A stretch of 7,140 nt of DNA from DASXTS01 sp036402215. Lineage in GTDB: Bacteria > Actinomycetota > Actinomycetes > Mycobacteriales > Pseudonocardiaceae. The notes beneath the pieces were generated by a model. It saw only the letters and a program-made list of their open reading frames with translations, was not told where the DNA came from and ran no database searches. Location of the stretch: NCBI GenBank assembly GCA_036402215.1, contig DASWTI010000002.1:1-7140 (forward strand), given 5' to 3'. The position numbers and the translations under genes are program-made. Of this stretch, positions 1 through 6,978 are shown piece after piece (positions within the stretch are counted from its first letter, which is position 1; the number at the start of each line of letters is the position of its first letter).

Positions 1-863
1 GCCAGCTCGCGGCCCTCGGCGTCCACCACGAGCAGCCCGCCGGAGAGCACCTCGACCACGGCGGCGGCCAGCTCCGGGACGTCGCCGCCGCGCAGCACCA
101 GCGCGGTGAGCCGCTCGTGCGCGTCGGCCGCGCGCTCCACCTGGGTGGAGTGCCGGCGCACCAGCTCGTTGGCCTCGCGCACGTCGGCGACGGCCTGGCG
201 GGTCTCGGCGAGCAGCCGGGCGTTGTCGATCGCGACGGCGGCGAGCGCGCCCAGCGAGCCGAGCAGGTCCACCTCCTCACGGGCGAACGGCCGGCGCCGC
301 CGGTTGGCCGCGAACAGCACGCCGATCACCCGTGACCCGAGCGCCAGCGGCACCCCGAGGATGGCCACCAGGCCCTCGTCGAGCACCCCGGTGTCGATCT
401 CGCTGGTGTGCCGGAAGCGCTCGTCGTGCAGGTAGTCGGCGGTGGCGTAGGGCGCGGCGGTGAGCGCCACCAGGCCGCCCAGCCCGGCCCCGCGCGGCAG
501 CCGCAGCGACTGGAAGCGCGCCGAGACCGAGCCGTCGGTCACCCGCATCTCGGTGTCGCCGCGGTCCTCGTCCACCAGCGTCAGGTACGCCGTGTCGGTG
601 CCGAGCAGCGCGCGGGCCCGGCGCACGATGGCCTCCAGCACGGCGTCCAGGTCGCGCAGCACGGCGAGGTCGCGCGCGGTGTCCACCAGCGCCGCCAGCT
701 CGGTCTCCCGGCGCCGGCGCTGGTCCAGCTCGGCCCGCACCCGGCGGGCCAGCTCGATCTCCTCCGGTGGCACGCCGAGGCGCCGTGCCGCGAGTTCGAG
801 CTGCTCCGGCGCGGCGTCGGTGGCCAGCAGCTCCAGCAGGGTGCCCTTGCCCGCGGTGCCCAT
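1..863 (-). CDS. GAF-domain PucR/CdaR-like transcriptional regulator, N-terminal part (cut by window edge)
   Basis: Read on the minus strand, this frame is open for 287 codons from an ATG at 863 and runs off the left edge, so the C-terminus is missing. Residues about 1-65 are helical and charged (ELAARRLGVPPEEIELARRV, then an Arg-rich stretch). Residues about 66-212 look like a GAF sensor domain: ARDLAVLRDLDAVLEAIVRR, ALLGTDTAYLTLVDED, LPRGAGLGGLVA and the closing AIDNARLLAETR. A helical linker follows, and then VHERLT-like and LRGGDVPELAAAV motifs typical of actinobacterial PucR-type regulators, ending in LLVVDAEGREL. In that family a C-terminal helix-turn-helix follows; here it would lie outside the window. 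It is transcribed divergently from the transporter operon, so it is the likely regulator of that operon, sensing a small ligand through the GAF domain. The start is uncertain: in-frame GTG codons at 881 and 902 are alternatives, and none has a strong ribosome binding site. Confidence 0.85.
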   Translation of the reverse strand, partial: MGTAGKGTLLELLATDAAPEQLELAARRLGVPPEEIELARRVRAELDQRRRRETELAALVDTARDLAVLRDLDAVLEAIVRRARALLGTDTAYLTLVDEDRGDTEMRVTDGSVSARFQSLRLPRGAGLGGLVALTAAPYATADYLHDERFRHTSEIDTGVLDEGLVAILGVPLALGSRVIGVLFAANRRRRPFAREEVDLLGSLGALAAVAIDNARLLAETRQAVADVREANELVRRHSTQVERAADAHERLTALVLRGGDVPELAAAVVEVLSGGLLVVDAEGREL

Positions 864-937
864 ACCCGCATTGTGCGTCACGACGGCATGGGGCCGGGCC
901 ACATCGAACCGCCGATTCCTGTGAGCTGCCGCGACAT

Positions 938-953
938 GGTGGCGCACACCACC
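938..953. promoter_or_regulatory. Inverted repeat GGTGG-N6-CCACC, candidate operator
   Basis: The sequence shows a perfect 5-bp inverted repeat, GGTGG (938-942) and CCACC (949-953), separated by CGCACA. It sits between the divergent regulator and the operon, where a dimeric regulator would be expected to bind. Five-bp arms made mostly of G and C arise easily by chance in DNA of this composition, so its function as an operator is inference from position. Confidence 0.3.
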
Positions 954-1022
954 TCGCTCCTACCGTCGGCCTCCGGACACGGACTGCGACGACGCGGACC
1001 GCGACACCGACCGCAACCTCGC

Positions 1023-1029
1023 CGGGGAG
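1023..1029 (+). promoter_or_regulatory. Ribosome binding site of the livG-like gene
   Basis: A GGGGAGA stretch lies 5 nt before the ATG at 1035. It decides the start: the same frame is open far upstream (to 408), but that part runs antisense to the regulator gene and encodes no ABC-ATPase sequence. The family's N-terminal strand (IRATGLVKEFRGFRAV) begins right after this ATG. A second in-frame ATG at 1044 is too close to the conserved part to be preferred. Confidence 0.65.
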
Positions 1030-1034
1030 AGTGC

Positions 1035-1815
1035 ATGGAGCCGATGATCCGGGCCACCGGCCTGGTCAAGGAGTTCCGCGGGTTCCGCGCGGTCAAGGGC
1101 GTGGACCTGGACGTCGCGGAGGGCTCCGTGCACGCGCTGGTCGGGCCCAACGGGGCCGGCAAGACCACGCTGTTCAACCTGCTCACCGGCTTCCTGCGGC
1201 CCACGGCGGGACGCATCCTGCTGGACGGCCGCGACGTCACGGGCCTGCCGCCGGAGCGGGTGGCGCGGCTCGGCGTGGCGCGCTCGTTCCAGATCACCAG
1301 CCTGTTCACCAGGATGACCGCCCGGGAGCACGTGGAGCTCGCGCTGGCCGGTGACAGCGGCCTGGGCTGGCGGTTCTGGCGCTCGGCGCGGCTGCTGGAG
1401 CGTTACGCCGACCGGGCCCGCGAGCTGCTGGACGAGGTCGGGCTCGGGGCGCAGGCGGAGGAGCAGGCCGGCGCGCTGCCGTACGGGCAGAAGCGGGCGC
1501 TGGAGCTGGCCGTGGCGCTCGCGCTCTCGCCGCGGGTGCTGCTGCTGGACGAGCCGACGGCAGGCATGGGCGTGGAGGACGTGGAGCGCACGGTCGCGCT
1601 GATCGGCCGCATCCGCGCCGGGCGCACGGTCGTGCTGGTGGAGCACAACATGAGCGTGGTGGCGAGCCTCGCCGACCGGGTCAGCGTGCTGCAGGCGGGC
1701 CAGGTGCTGGTGGAGGGCCCGTACCAGGAGGTGCGCGCCGACCCCCGGGTGATCACCGCGTACCTCGGCGAGGCCGTGCCCGAGGTGGCCGGCCAGGATC
1801 CGGCGGAGGTGCGCG

Positions 1816-1829
<14 letters not shown>
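1035..1829 (+). CDS. livG: LivG-like ABC transporter ATP-binding protein
   Basis: This 264-residue cytoplasmic ATPase would power the importer encoded by the operon. All ABC motifs are present: Walker A GPNGAGKT at 37-44, the Q-loop Gln at 86 in ARSFQIT, the signature loop LPYGQKRALELA from 148, Walker B ending in Asp172 with the catalytic Glu173 (LLLDEPTAGM), and the switch His204 in VLVEHNMSVV. The YGQ-type signature in place of LSGGQ, and the EHNM after the last strand, are typical of the LivG branch of the HAAT family. The length is normal for LivG (about 255-265). It is the first gene of the operon and overlaps livF by 14 nt. Residues after about 245 (VPEVAGQDPAEVRGAER) form a short extra tail that coincides with that overlap. 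The family assignment is firm; the transported ligand is not implied by this subunit. Confidence 0.95.
1805..1809 (+). promoter_or_regulatory. Ribosome binding site of the livF-like gene, inside livG
   Basis: GGAGG at 1805-1809 lies 6 nt before a GTG codon at 1816 and within the last codons of livG. It selects GTG 1816 as the livF start, even though this creates a 14-nt overlap with the upstream gene. The first residues from that GTG (MLSVEGLSAWHGEARVL) match the usual LivF N-terminus. Confidence 0.75.
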
Positions 1830-2511
<682 letters not shown>

Positions 2512-2524
2512 ACCCGCACCCACC

Positions 2525-2533
2525 GAAGGAGAA
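2525..2533 (+). promoter_or_regulatory. Strong ribosome binding site of the binding-protein gene
   Basis: GAAGGAGAA, with the AGGAG core at 2527-2531, lies 6 nt before the ATG at 2538. It is among the best ribosome binding sites in the operon, fitting a binding protein that is usually made in excess over the membrane and ATPase subunits. It selects ATG 2538, which starts a perfect lipoprotein signal peptide. Confidence 0.75.
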
Positions 2534-2537
2534 CGTC

Positions 2538-3794
2538 ATGCGACGCACGACCACCGCGGCGGTGGCCGCGTTGTCCGCCGCCGCCCTGTTGCTCACCGCG
2601 TGCGGGGGCCGGGGCGGACCGGCGAGCAGTGGGGGCGGCGGGGTGAGCGGCGACAAGATCGTGCTCGCCGTGCTGAACGACCAGTCCGGCGTGTACGCAG
2701 ACCTGTCCGGCAAGAACTCGGTGACCGCCGTGGAGATGGCCGTCGAGGACTTCACGGCCGAGCACGGCGACGACGCCGTGTCCAAGAACATCGAGGTCGT
2801 CACCGCGGACCACCAGAACAAGCCGGACGTGGCCAACACCAAGGCGCAGGAGCTGTACGACCGCCAGCAGGCCGACATCATCCTCGACGTGCCGACCTCG
2901 TCGGCAGCGCTCGCGGTGGCCAACGTGGCCAAGGCCAAGAAGAAGGTCTACATCAACATCGGCGCCGCCACCACGGAGCTGACCGGCAAGCAGTGCAACA
3001 AGTACACGTTCCACTACGCCTACGACACGTACATGCTGGCCAACGGCACCGGCACCACGGTGACCGCCGAGGGCGGCAAGAACTGGTACATCGTGTACCC
3101 GGACTACGCCTTCGGCCAGGACATGGAGAAGAGCTTCTCCACGGCCATCGCCGCGGCCGGCGGCACGGTGATCGCCAAGGACCCGACGCCGTTCCCCAAC
3201 GACAACTTCTCCACGTTCCTGCTGAAGGCACCGGGGCTGACGCCGAAGCCGGACGTCATCGGCACCATGCAGGCCGGTGGCGACCTGGTGAACCTCGTGA
3301 AGCAGTACAACGAGTTCAACCTGCGCGACCAGGGGATCACGCTCTCGGTGGGCCTGATGTTCATCACCGACATCCACTCGCTCGGCCCGGACGCCTTCGC
3401 CGGCACCCGGTTCACCGATGCCTGGTACTGGAACTTCGACGACCGCAACCGGGAGTTCGCGGCGAAGTTCAAGGAGCGCACCGGCACCGTGCCGACGTTC
3501 GCGCACGCCGCGAACTACTCGGCGGCCCGGCAGTACCTGGAGGCGGCGCAGCGGGCCGGCACCGACGGCGCCGACGAGATCGTCGGGCAGTTGGAGGGCC
3601 ATGAGTTCGAGGACGTGTTCGCCCGCAACGGCAAGATCCGCGCCGAGGACCACCGCATGGTGCACGACGCCTACCTGGCCGAGGTGAAGCCGGCCAGCGA
3701 GGCCGAGGGCGAGTGGGACTACGAGAAGATCCTGCGCACGATCCCCGCGGACGAGGCCTTCCGGCCCGTCGCCGAGTCCGGCTGCACCCTCTGA
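2538..3794 (+). CDS. ABC transporter substrate-binding lipoprotein, LivK/HAAT type (Peripla_BP_6 fold)
   Basis: This 418-residue extracytoplasmic receptor would capture the substrate and deliver it to the permeases. Residues 1-21 are a lipoprotein signal peptide (MRR, a hydrophobic Ala/Leu stretch, then the lipobox LTAC), with the lipidated Cys at 22. A Gly/Ser-rich tether follows to about 36. The body begins IVLAVLNDQSGVYADLSGKN, the usual opening of the type I periplasmic binding fold. Further family landmarks are the segment around DVPTSSAALAVANVA, YDTYMLANGTG, YPDYAFGQDM near the lobe boundary, and AANYSAARQYLEAAQRAGT. Cys153 (KQCNKY) and Cys416 (ESGCTL), the only Cys in the mature chain besides Cys22, could form a disulfide. 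The length is normal for the family. It lies 26 nt after livF and 6 nt before the livH start. The ligand cannot be read from sequence: the family binds branched-chain amino acids, amides, aromatic acids and other carboxylates. The linked dehydrogenase suggests a hydroxy acid. Confidence 0.92.
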   Translation: MRRTTTAAVAALSAAALLLTACGGRGGPASSGGGGVSGDKIVLAVLNDQSGVYADLSGKNSVTAVEMAVEDFTAEHGDDAVSKNIEVVTADHQNKPDVANTKAQELYDRQQADIILDVPTSSAALAVANVAKAKKKVYINIGAATTELTGKQCNKYTFHYAYDTYMLANGTGTTVTAEGGKNWYIVYPDYAFGQDMEKSFSTAIAAAGGTVIAKDPTPFPNDNFSTFLLKAPGLTPKPDVIGTMQAGGDLVNLVKQYNEFNLRDQGITLSVGLMFITDIHSLGPDAFAGTRFTDAWYWNFDDRNREFAAKFKERTGTVPTFAHAANYSAARQYLEAAQRAGTDGADEIVGQLEGHEFEDVFARNGKIRAEDHRMVHDAYLAEVKPASEAEGEWDYEKILRTIPADEAFRPVAESGCTL

Positions 3795-3800
3795 TCCGCC

Positions 3801-4673
3801 ATGGCCGGGTTCCTGCAGCAGTGCTTCAACGGGCTGGTCGGCGGGGCGTTCTACGCCCTGCTGGCCCTGGGCCTCGCGGTGATCTTCGGGATGCTCGGCG
3901 TGGTCAACTTCGCGCACGGCGCCTGCTACATGCTGGGCGCGTTCGGCGCCTACATCCTGCTGGTCGAGCTGGAGGTGGGCTTCTGGTGGGCGCTGCTGCT
4001 GATGCCGCTGCTGCTGGCGGTGTTCGGCATGGCGCTGGAGCGGGCGTTCGTGCACCGGCTGGCCGCGCTGGACCCGCTGTACAACTTCCTGCTGACGTTC
4101 GGCGTGACGCTGGTGCTGCAGGACCTGGTGAAGCGTGAGTACGGCATCCAGTCGCAGCCGTACCCGCGGCCCGGCGGGCTGACCGGCTCGGTGGACCTGG
4201 GGCTCTTCGAGTACCCGGCGTACCAGGTGTTCGTGCTGGTGGTGTCGGTCGTGGTGTGCGTGCTGGTCTGGTTCGTGCTGACCAGGACCCGGGTGGGCGT
4301 GGTGGTGCGGGCGGCCACCGAGCGGCCGGAGCTCACCCGGGCCCTCGGCATCGACGTGGGCCGCTGGGTGACGCCGGTGTTCGGGTTCGGCATCGCGCTG
4401 GCCGGGCTGGCCGGGGTGCTGGCCGCGCCGATGCGGGCGGTGAACCCGCTGATGGGCGCGGACCTGGTGATCGCGGTGTTCGCCGTGGTGGTGATCGGCG
4501 GGCTCGGCTCGATCTTCGGCTCGGTGGTCGCCGGGTTCGGCGTGGGCGTGCTGCAGGCGCTGGCCAACCTGTACGTGCCGACGCTCGCCCAGACGCTGGT
4601 GTTCGTGCTGATGGCCGCCGTGCTGCTGTGGCGGCCGGCCGGGCTGTTCGGACGTGAGGAGGCCCCGGCATGA
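3801..4673 (+). CDS. livH: LivH-like ABC transporter permease
   Basis: This 290-residue polytopic membrane protein would form half of the translocation channel with the LivM-like subunit. About eight hydrophobic segments are visible, beginning with GGAFYALLALGLAVIFGMLG. The LivH hallmark VNFAHGA follows at 35-41 and leads into YMLGAFGAYI. The cytoplasmic coupling loop region includes RVGVVVRAATERPELTRALGIDV before the segment GFGIALAGLAGVLAAP. The late motif VIGGLGSIFGSVVAG begins at 231. The C-terminus LWRPAGLFGREE is typical of the family. Length matches E. coli LivH closely. The start follows the binding-protein stop by 6 nt and has no purine-rich ribosome binding site, so translation probably depends on coupling to the upstream gene. 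The stop overlaps the livM start as ATGA. Confidence 0.93.
   Translation: MAGFLQQCFNGLVGGAFYALLALGLAVIFGMLGVVNFAHGACYMLGAFGAYILLVELEVGFWWALLLMPLLLAVFGMALERAFVHRLAALDPLYNFLLTFGVTLVLQDLVKREYGIQSQPYPRPGGLTGSVDLGLFEYPAYQVFVLVVSVVVCVLVWFVLTRTRVGVVVRAATERPELTRALGIDVGRWVTPVFGFGIALAGLAGVLAAPMRAVNPLMGADLVIAVFAVVVIGGLGSIFGSVVAGFGVGVLQALANLYVPTLAQTLVFVLMAAVLLWRPAGLFGREEAPA
4657..4662 (+). promoter_or_regulatory. Ribosome binding site of the livM-like gene
   Basis: AGGAGG at 4657-4662 lies inside the end of livH, 7 nt before the ATG at 4670. It selects ATG 4670, whose ATGA overlaps the livH stop. Confidence 0.75.
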
Positions 4674-5680
4674 TCCGCTGGCTCGCCGAGAGCGGGCGGC
4701 TGCGGCTGCCGGCCCTGGTGCTCGGCCTGCTGCTGGCCCTGGCGCTGCCCTGGCTGGTGTACCCGCCGGTGGCGATGGACATCGCGGCCTGGGCGTTGTT
4801 CGCGGTGTCGGTGGACCTGCTGCTCGGGTACGTCGGGCTGCTCTCGTTCGGCCACGCGGCGTTCTGGGGCGCGTCGGCCTACACGTCGGGGCTGGTGGCG
4901 CTGCACACCGGGGCGCCGTTCTTCGTGGGCGTGCTGGCCGGGGCGGCGGTGGCCGCGCTGCTGGCGGTGCCGATCGGCTTCCTGTCGGTGCGGCGCACCG
5001 GCATCTACTTCGCCATGGTGACGCTCGCGTTCGCCCAGCTCGTGTACTTCGTGGCGAACCAGTGGCGGGACCTGACCGGCGGCGAGAACGGCCTGCAGGC
5101 GGTGCCACGCGAGTTCTTCGGCGTCGACCTGTCGGACCCGTTCTACTTCTACTACGCCGGGCTGCCGGTGATCCTGCTCGGGCTGTTCGCCGCCTGGCGG
5201 ATCGTGCGCTCGCCGTTCGGCCGGGTGCTGGTGGCGATCCGGGACAACCCGGCGCGGGCGCGCGCCCTGGGCTACCCGGTGGACCGGTTCAAGCTGCTGG
5301 CGTTCGTGCTGTCGGCGACGCTCGCCGGGCTGGCCGGTGGCCTGTTCGCCGCCAACCACGGGTTCGTCTCGCTGCAGGAGGTGTACTGGCCGACGTCGGG
5401 CAAGGTGGTGATGATGGTCGTCCTGGGCGGCATCGGCACGCTGTGGGGCCCGATCCTGGGCGCGGTGCTGGTCGTGCAGCTCGAGGACTACCTGGCCACG
5501 TCCGGCTTCGACGGCGTCGGCATCGTCACCGGCGCGGTGTTCATCCTGGTGGTGCTGCTGTTCCGGCGCGGCATCTGGGGGACGGTGGCGCACCTGTCGT
5601 CCTCGCTGCGCCGCCGCCGACCACCGCCGCCGGCCACGCCCCCGGTCCCCGAGACGGCGCGTGAGCTGGAGAAGGCGTGA
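4670..5680 (+). CDS. livM: LivM-like ABC transporter permease
   Basis: This 336-residue polytopic membrane protein is the partner of the LivH-like subunit. Hydrophobic segments start at about residue 13. LivM landmarks are GYVGLLSFGHAAF at 53-65, GIYFAMVTLAFAQLVYF, TGGENGL at 136-142, and the coupling-loop region RVLVAIRDNPARARALGYPV followed by LLAFVLSATLAGLAGGLFA. VLGGIGTLWGPILGA comes near 251-265. After the last membrane segment and RRGIWG there is a cytoplasmic tail of about 27 residues (from 310) with four Arg, four Pro and then more Pro and Glu. Such a tail is common but poorly conserved in actinobacterial LivM. The gene overlaps livH by 4 nt (ATGA) and the dehydrogenase gene by 4 nt (GTGA). 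The family assignment is firm. Confidence 0.93.
   Translation: MIRWLAESGRLRLPALVLGLLLALALPWLVYPPVAMDIAAWALFAVSVDLLLGYVGLLSFGHAAFWGASAYTSGLVALHTGAPFFVGVLAGAAVAALLAVPIGFLSVRRTGIYFAMVTLAFAQLVYFVANQWRDLTGGENGLQAVPREFFGVDLSDPFYFYYAGLPVILLGLFAAWRIVRSPFGRVLVAIRDNPARARALGYPVDRFKLLAFVLSATLAGLAGGLFAANHGFVSLQEVYWPTSGKVVMMVVLGGIGTLWGPILGAVLVVQLEDYLATSGFDGVGIVTGAVFILVVLLFRRGIWGTVAHLSSSLRRRRPPPPATPPVPETARELEKA
5668..5671 (+). promoter_or_regulatory. Ribosome binding site of the dehydrogenase gene, inside livM
   Basis: GGAG at 5668-5671, within a purine run reaching 5675, lies 5 nt before the GTG at 5677. It selects the GTG whose GTGA overlaps the livM stop, giving the expected SDR N-terminus MSDLDGRTALVTG. 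Confidence 0.65.
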
Positions 5681-6423
5681 GTGACCTGGACGGCCGCACC
5701 GCCCTGGTGACCGGGGCCGGCAGCGGCATCGGGCGGGCGTGCGCGGTACGGCTGGCCGCGGCCGGCGCGCACGTGGTGGTCGCCGACGTCAACGGCACGG
5801 CCGCCGGGGAGGTCGCCGAGGAGGTCGGCGGCACGCCGCTCGTGGTGGACCTCGCCGACCTGCGGGCGGTGGACGCGCTGGCCGTGCGGCCGGACATCGT
5901 GGTGAACAACGCCGGACGCCAGCACGTGGCCCCCGTGCACGAGTTCCCGCCCGAGGTGTTCTCCGAGCTGCTGCGGCTCATGGTGGAGGCGCCGTTCCGG
6001 CTGGTGCGGGCCGCCCTGCCGCACATGTACGCGCGCGGCTGGGGGCGGGTGATCACCATCTCGTCGGTGCACGGGCTGCGGGCCTCGCCGTTCAAGGTGG
6101 CGTACGTGACCGCGAAGCACGCGGTGGAGGGAATGTCGAAGGTGATCGCCCAGGAGGGCGCGCCGTACGGCGTCACCGCGAACTGCGTGAACCCGGGGTA
6201 CGTGCGCACGCCGCTGGTGGAGAAGCAGATCACCGCCCAGGCCGCGACCCACGGCATCCCGGAGGACGAGGTGGTGTCCTCGGTGCTGCTGGCCCGCAGC
6301 GCGCTGAAACGGCTGATCGAGCCGTCGGAGGTGGCCGAGCTGGTGGCCTACCTGTGCTCCCCTGCCGCCTCGTTCGTCACCGGGACGTCCGTGGTCATGG
6401 ACGGCGGCTGGACGGCCGGGTAA
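5677..6423 (+). CDS. bdhA: D-3-hydroxybutyrate dehydrogenase (short-chain dehydrogenase/reductase)
   Basis: This 248-residue cytoplasmic oxidoreductase is predicted to interconvert (R)-3-hydroxybutyrate and acetoacetate. The nucleotide-binding motif TGAGSGIG is at 12-19, Asp37 closes the second beta strand (VVVADV, pointing to NAD(H)), and NNAG is at 77-80. The catalytic residues are Ser130, Tyr143 and Lys147. The substrate-site residues known from Pseudomonas fragi 3-hydroxybutyrate dehydrogenase all have counterparts at a constant offset of 12: Gln82 (Gln94), Ser130 (Ser142), His132 (His144), Lys140 (Lys152), Gln184 (Gln196) and Trp245 (Trp257). Tyr175 replaces Trp187. Strings such as RQHVAPV and TPLVEKQI support this subfamily over generic SDRs. 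The GTG start overlaps the livM stop, so it is co-translated with the transporter and is the last gene of the operon. The residue numbering of the P. fragi enzyme is from memory. Confidence 0.88.
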   Translation: MSDLDGRTALVTGAGSGIGRACAVRLAAAGAHVVVADVNGTAAGEVAEEVGGTPLVVDLADLRAVDALAVRPDIVVNNAGRQHVAPVHEFPPEVFSELLRLMVEAPFRLVRAALPHMYARGWGRVITISSVHGLRASPFKVAYVTAKHAVEGMSKVIAQEGAPYGVTANCVNPGYVRTPLVEKQITAQAATHGIPEDEVVSSVLLARSALKRLIEPSEVAELVAYLCSPAASFVTGTSVVMDGGWTAG

Positions 6424-6437
6424 CGCCCCGGCGGGCG

Positions 6438-6461
6438 CGGCCGATGCCCTGCGGTCGGCCG
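6438..6461. terminator. Hairpin with 7-bp stem after the dehydrogenase gene, possible terminator
   Basis: CGGCCGA (6438-6444) and TCGGCCG (6455-6461) form a perfect 7-bp stem around a 10-nt loop, starting 15 nt after the dehydrogenase stop. No T-tract follows, so it is not a canonical intrinsic terminator, although U-less hairpins at operon ends are often proposed in high-G+C actinobacteria. The next gene starts only 17 nt after the stem, so it could also weaken read-through or do nothing. Confidence 0.4.
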
Positions 6462-6477
6462 ACCACTCCGAGGGGAC

Positions 6478-6978
6478 ATGACGGGCGCACCCGCCTTCGA
6501 CCACCGTCAGGTGGTCCGGGCCAAGATGACCAAGTGGGCCATGTTCACCGTGGGCCTGGTGCTGGTCACCATCGCCGCCGACGTGTTCTCGTTCCTGGCC
6601 AACCGGACCCCGCTCACGCTCAGCCGGCTGTTCGGCCGCGGCGAGCTGTTCATGGTGAGCATCGGGCTGCTCATCGCGGCGTCGGCGGACCTGGTGTTCG
6701 ACCGGCTGGTCCGCGGCGGCGGCCGGATCTACCACGGCGTGGTGCTGTCCTTCTGCCTGCTGATGATCCCGCTGGCAGTCGCCTACGGGTCGTCCAAGGC
6801 TGCCGCGGAGCCGGCCCCGCTCAGCAGCGCGGTGGCCGGCGACGGGGCGCGGGCCGCCCCGGACGAGCGGGGGCGGGAGGACCGGCGGGCGGCCCTGTCG
6901 CTGTACGTGCTGCTGGGCTCCGTGGTGCTGAGCGGGCTGGGCGTCTACCTGTCCGAGCGGGGCCGCGATGGGCGCTGA
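6478..6978 (+). CDS. Hypothetical membrane protein, about four transmembrane helices
   Basis: I do not recognise this 166-residue protein. Codon use is G/C-ending throughout, like its neighbours, so it looks like a real gene. Four hydrophobic segments are visible: about 20-40 (WAMFTVGLVLVTIAADVFSF), 57-76 (ELFMVSIGLLIAASADLVF), 84-103 (IYHGVVLSFCLLMIPLAVAY) and 140-158 (LSLYVLLGSVVLSGLGVYL). Between the third and fourth lies a hydrophilic Ala/Gly/Asp/Arg-rich loop of about 35 residues. The second segment carries acidic residues at its end (SADLVFD). The purine run GAGGGG ends only 2 nt before the ATG at 6478, which is unusually close. An internal in-frame ATG at 6526 (MTKWAMF) would also keep all four helices. 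It overlaps the next gene by 11 nt, so the two form a unit separate from, or at most loosely attached to, the transporter operon. Confidence 0.7.
   Translation: MTGAPAFDHRQVVRAKMTKWAMFTVGLVLVTIAADVFSFLANRTPLTLSRLFGRGELFMVSIGLLIAASADLVFDRLVRGGGRIYHGVVLSFCLLMIPLAVAYGSSKAAAEPAPLSSAVAGDGARAAPDERGREDRRAALSLYVLLGSVVLSGLGVYLSERGRDGR

Larger units (their letters stand above)
864..1034. promoter_or_regulatory. Divergent intergenic control region
   Basis: This is the only sizeable non-coding stretch upstream of the operon, lying between the start of the minus-strand regulator and the start of the plus-strand livG-like gene. It must hold the promoters of both. No clear -35/-10 pair of the housekeeping type is visible. 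A weak TANNNT match (taccgt, 961-966) could be a -10 for the operon, but the hexamer 17 nt upstream of it (ggtggc, 938-943) does not resemble TTGACA. The inverted repeat at 938-953 lies here. If the regulator starts at GTG 881 or 902, the region shrinks accordingly. Confidence 0.6.

Noticed and set aside
106..435. Plus-strand frame of 109 codons opposite the regulator
   Set aside because: Its Ser/Arg-rich composition is the shadow of the regulator gene, whose minus-strand frame carries a coherent GAF domain.
961..966. TACCGT as a -10 promoter element for the operon
   Set aside because: Only the TANNNT pattern matches and no -35 element is found at the right distance. It is too weak to list as a promoter of its own.
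985..1015. Repeated GCGAC / GACCGC units upstream of livG
   Set aside because: These are short, imperfect and irregularly spaced, and expected by chance in G+C-rich DNA.
408..1034. Long upstream extension of the livG reading frame on the plus strand
   Set aside because: It runs antisense to the regulator gene, has a Gln/Arg/Gly-rich composition without family motifs, and a good ribosome binding site precedes ATG 1035.
3950..5593. 547-codon minus-strand frame, and a further 516-codon minus-strand frame at 5488-7038
   Set aside because: They have the same low-complexity His/Arg/Gln/Pro composition and lie opposite well-supported genes. No motif or ribosome binding site supports them.
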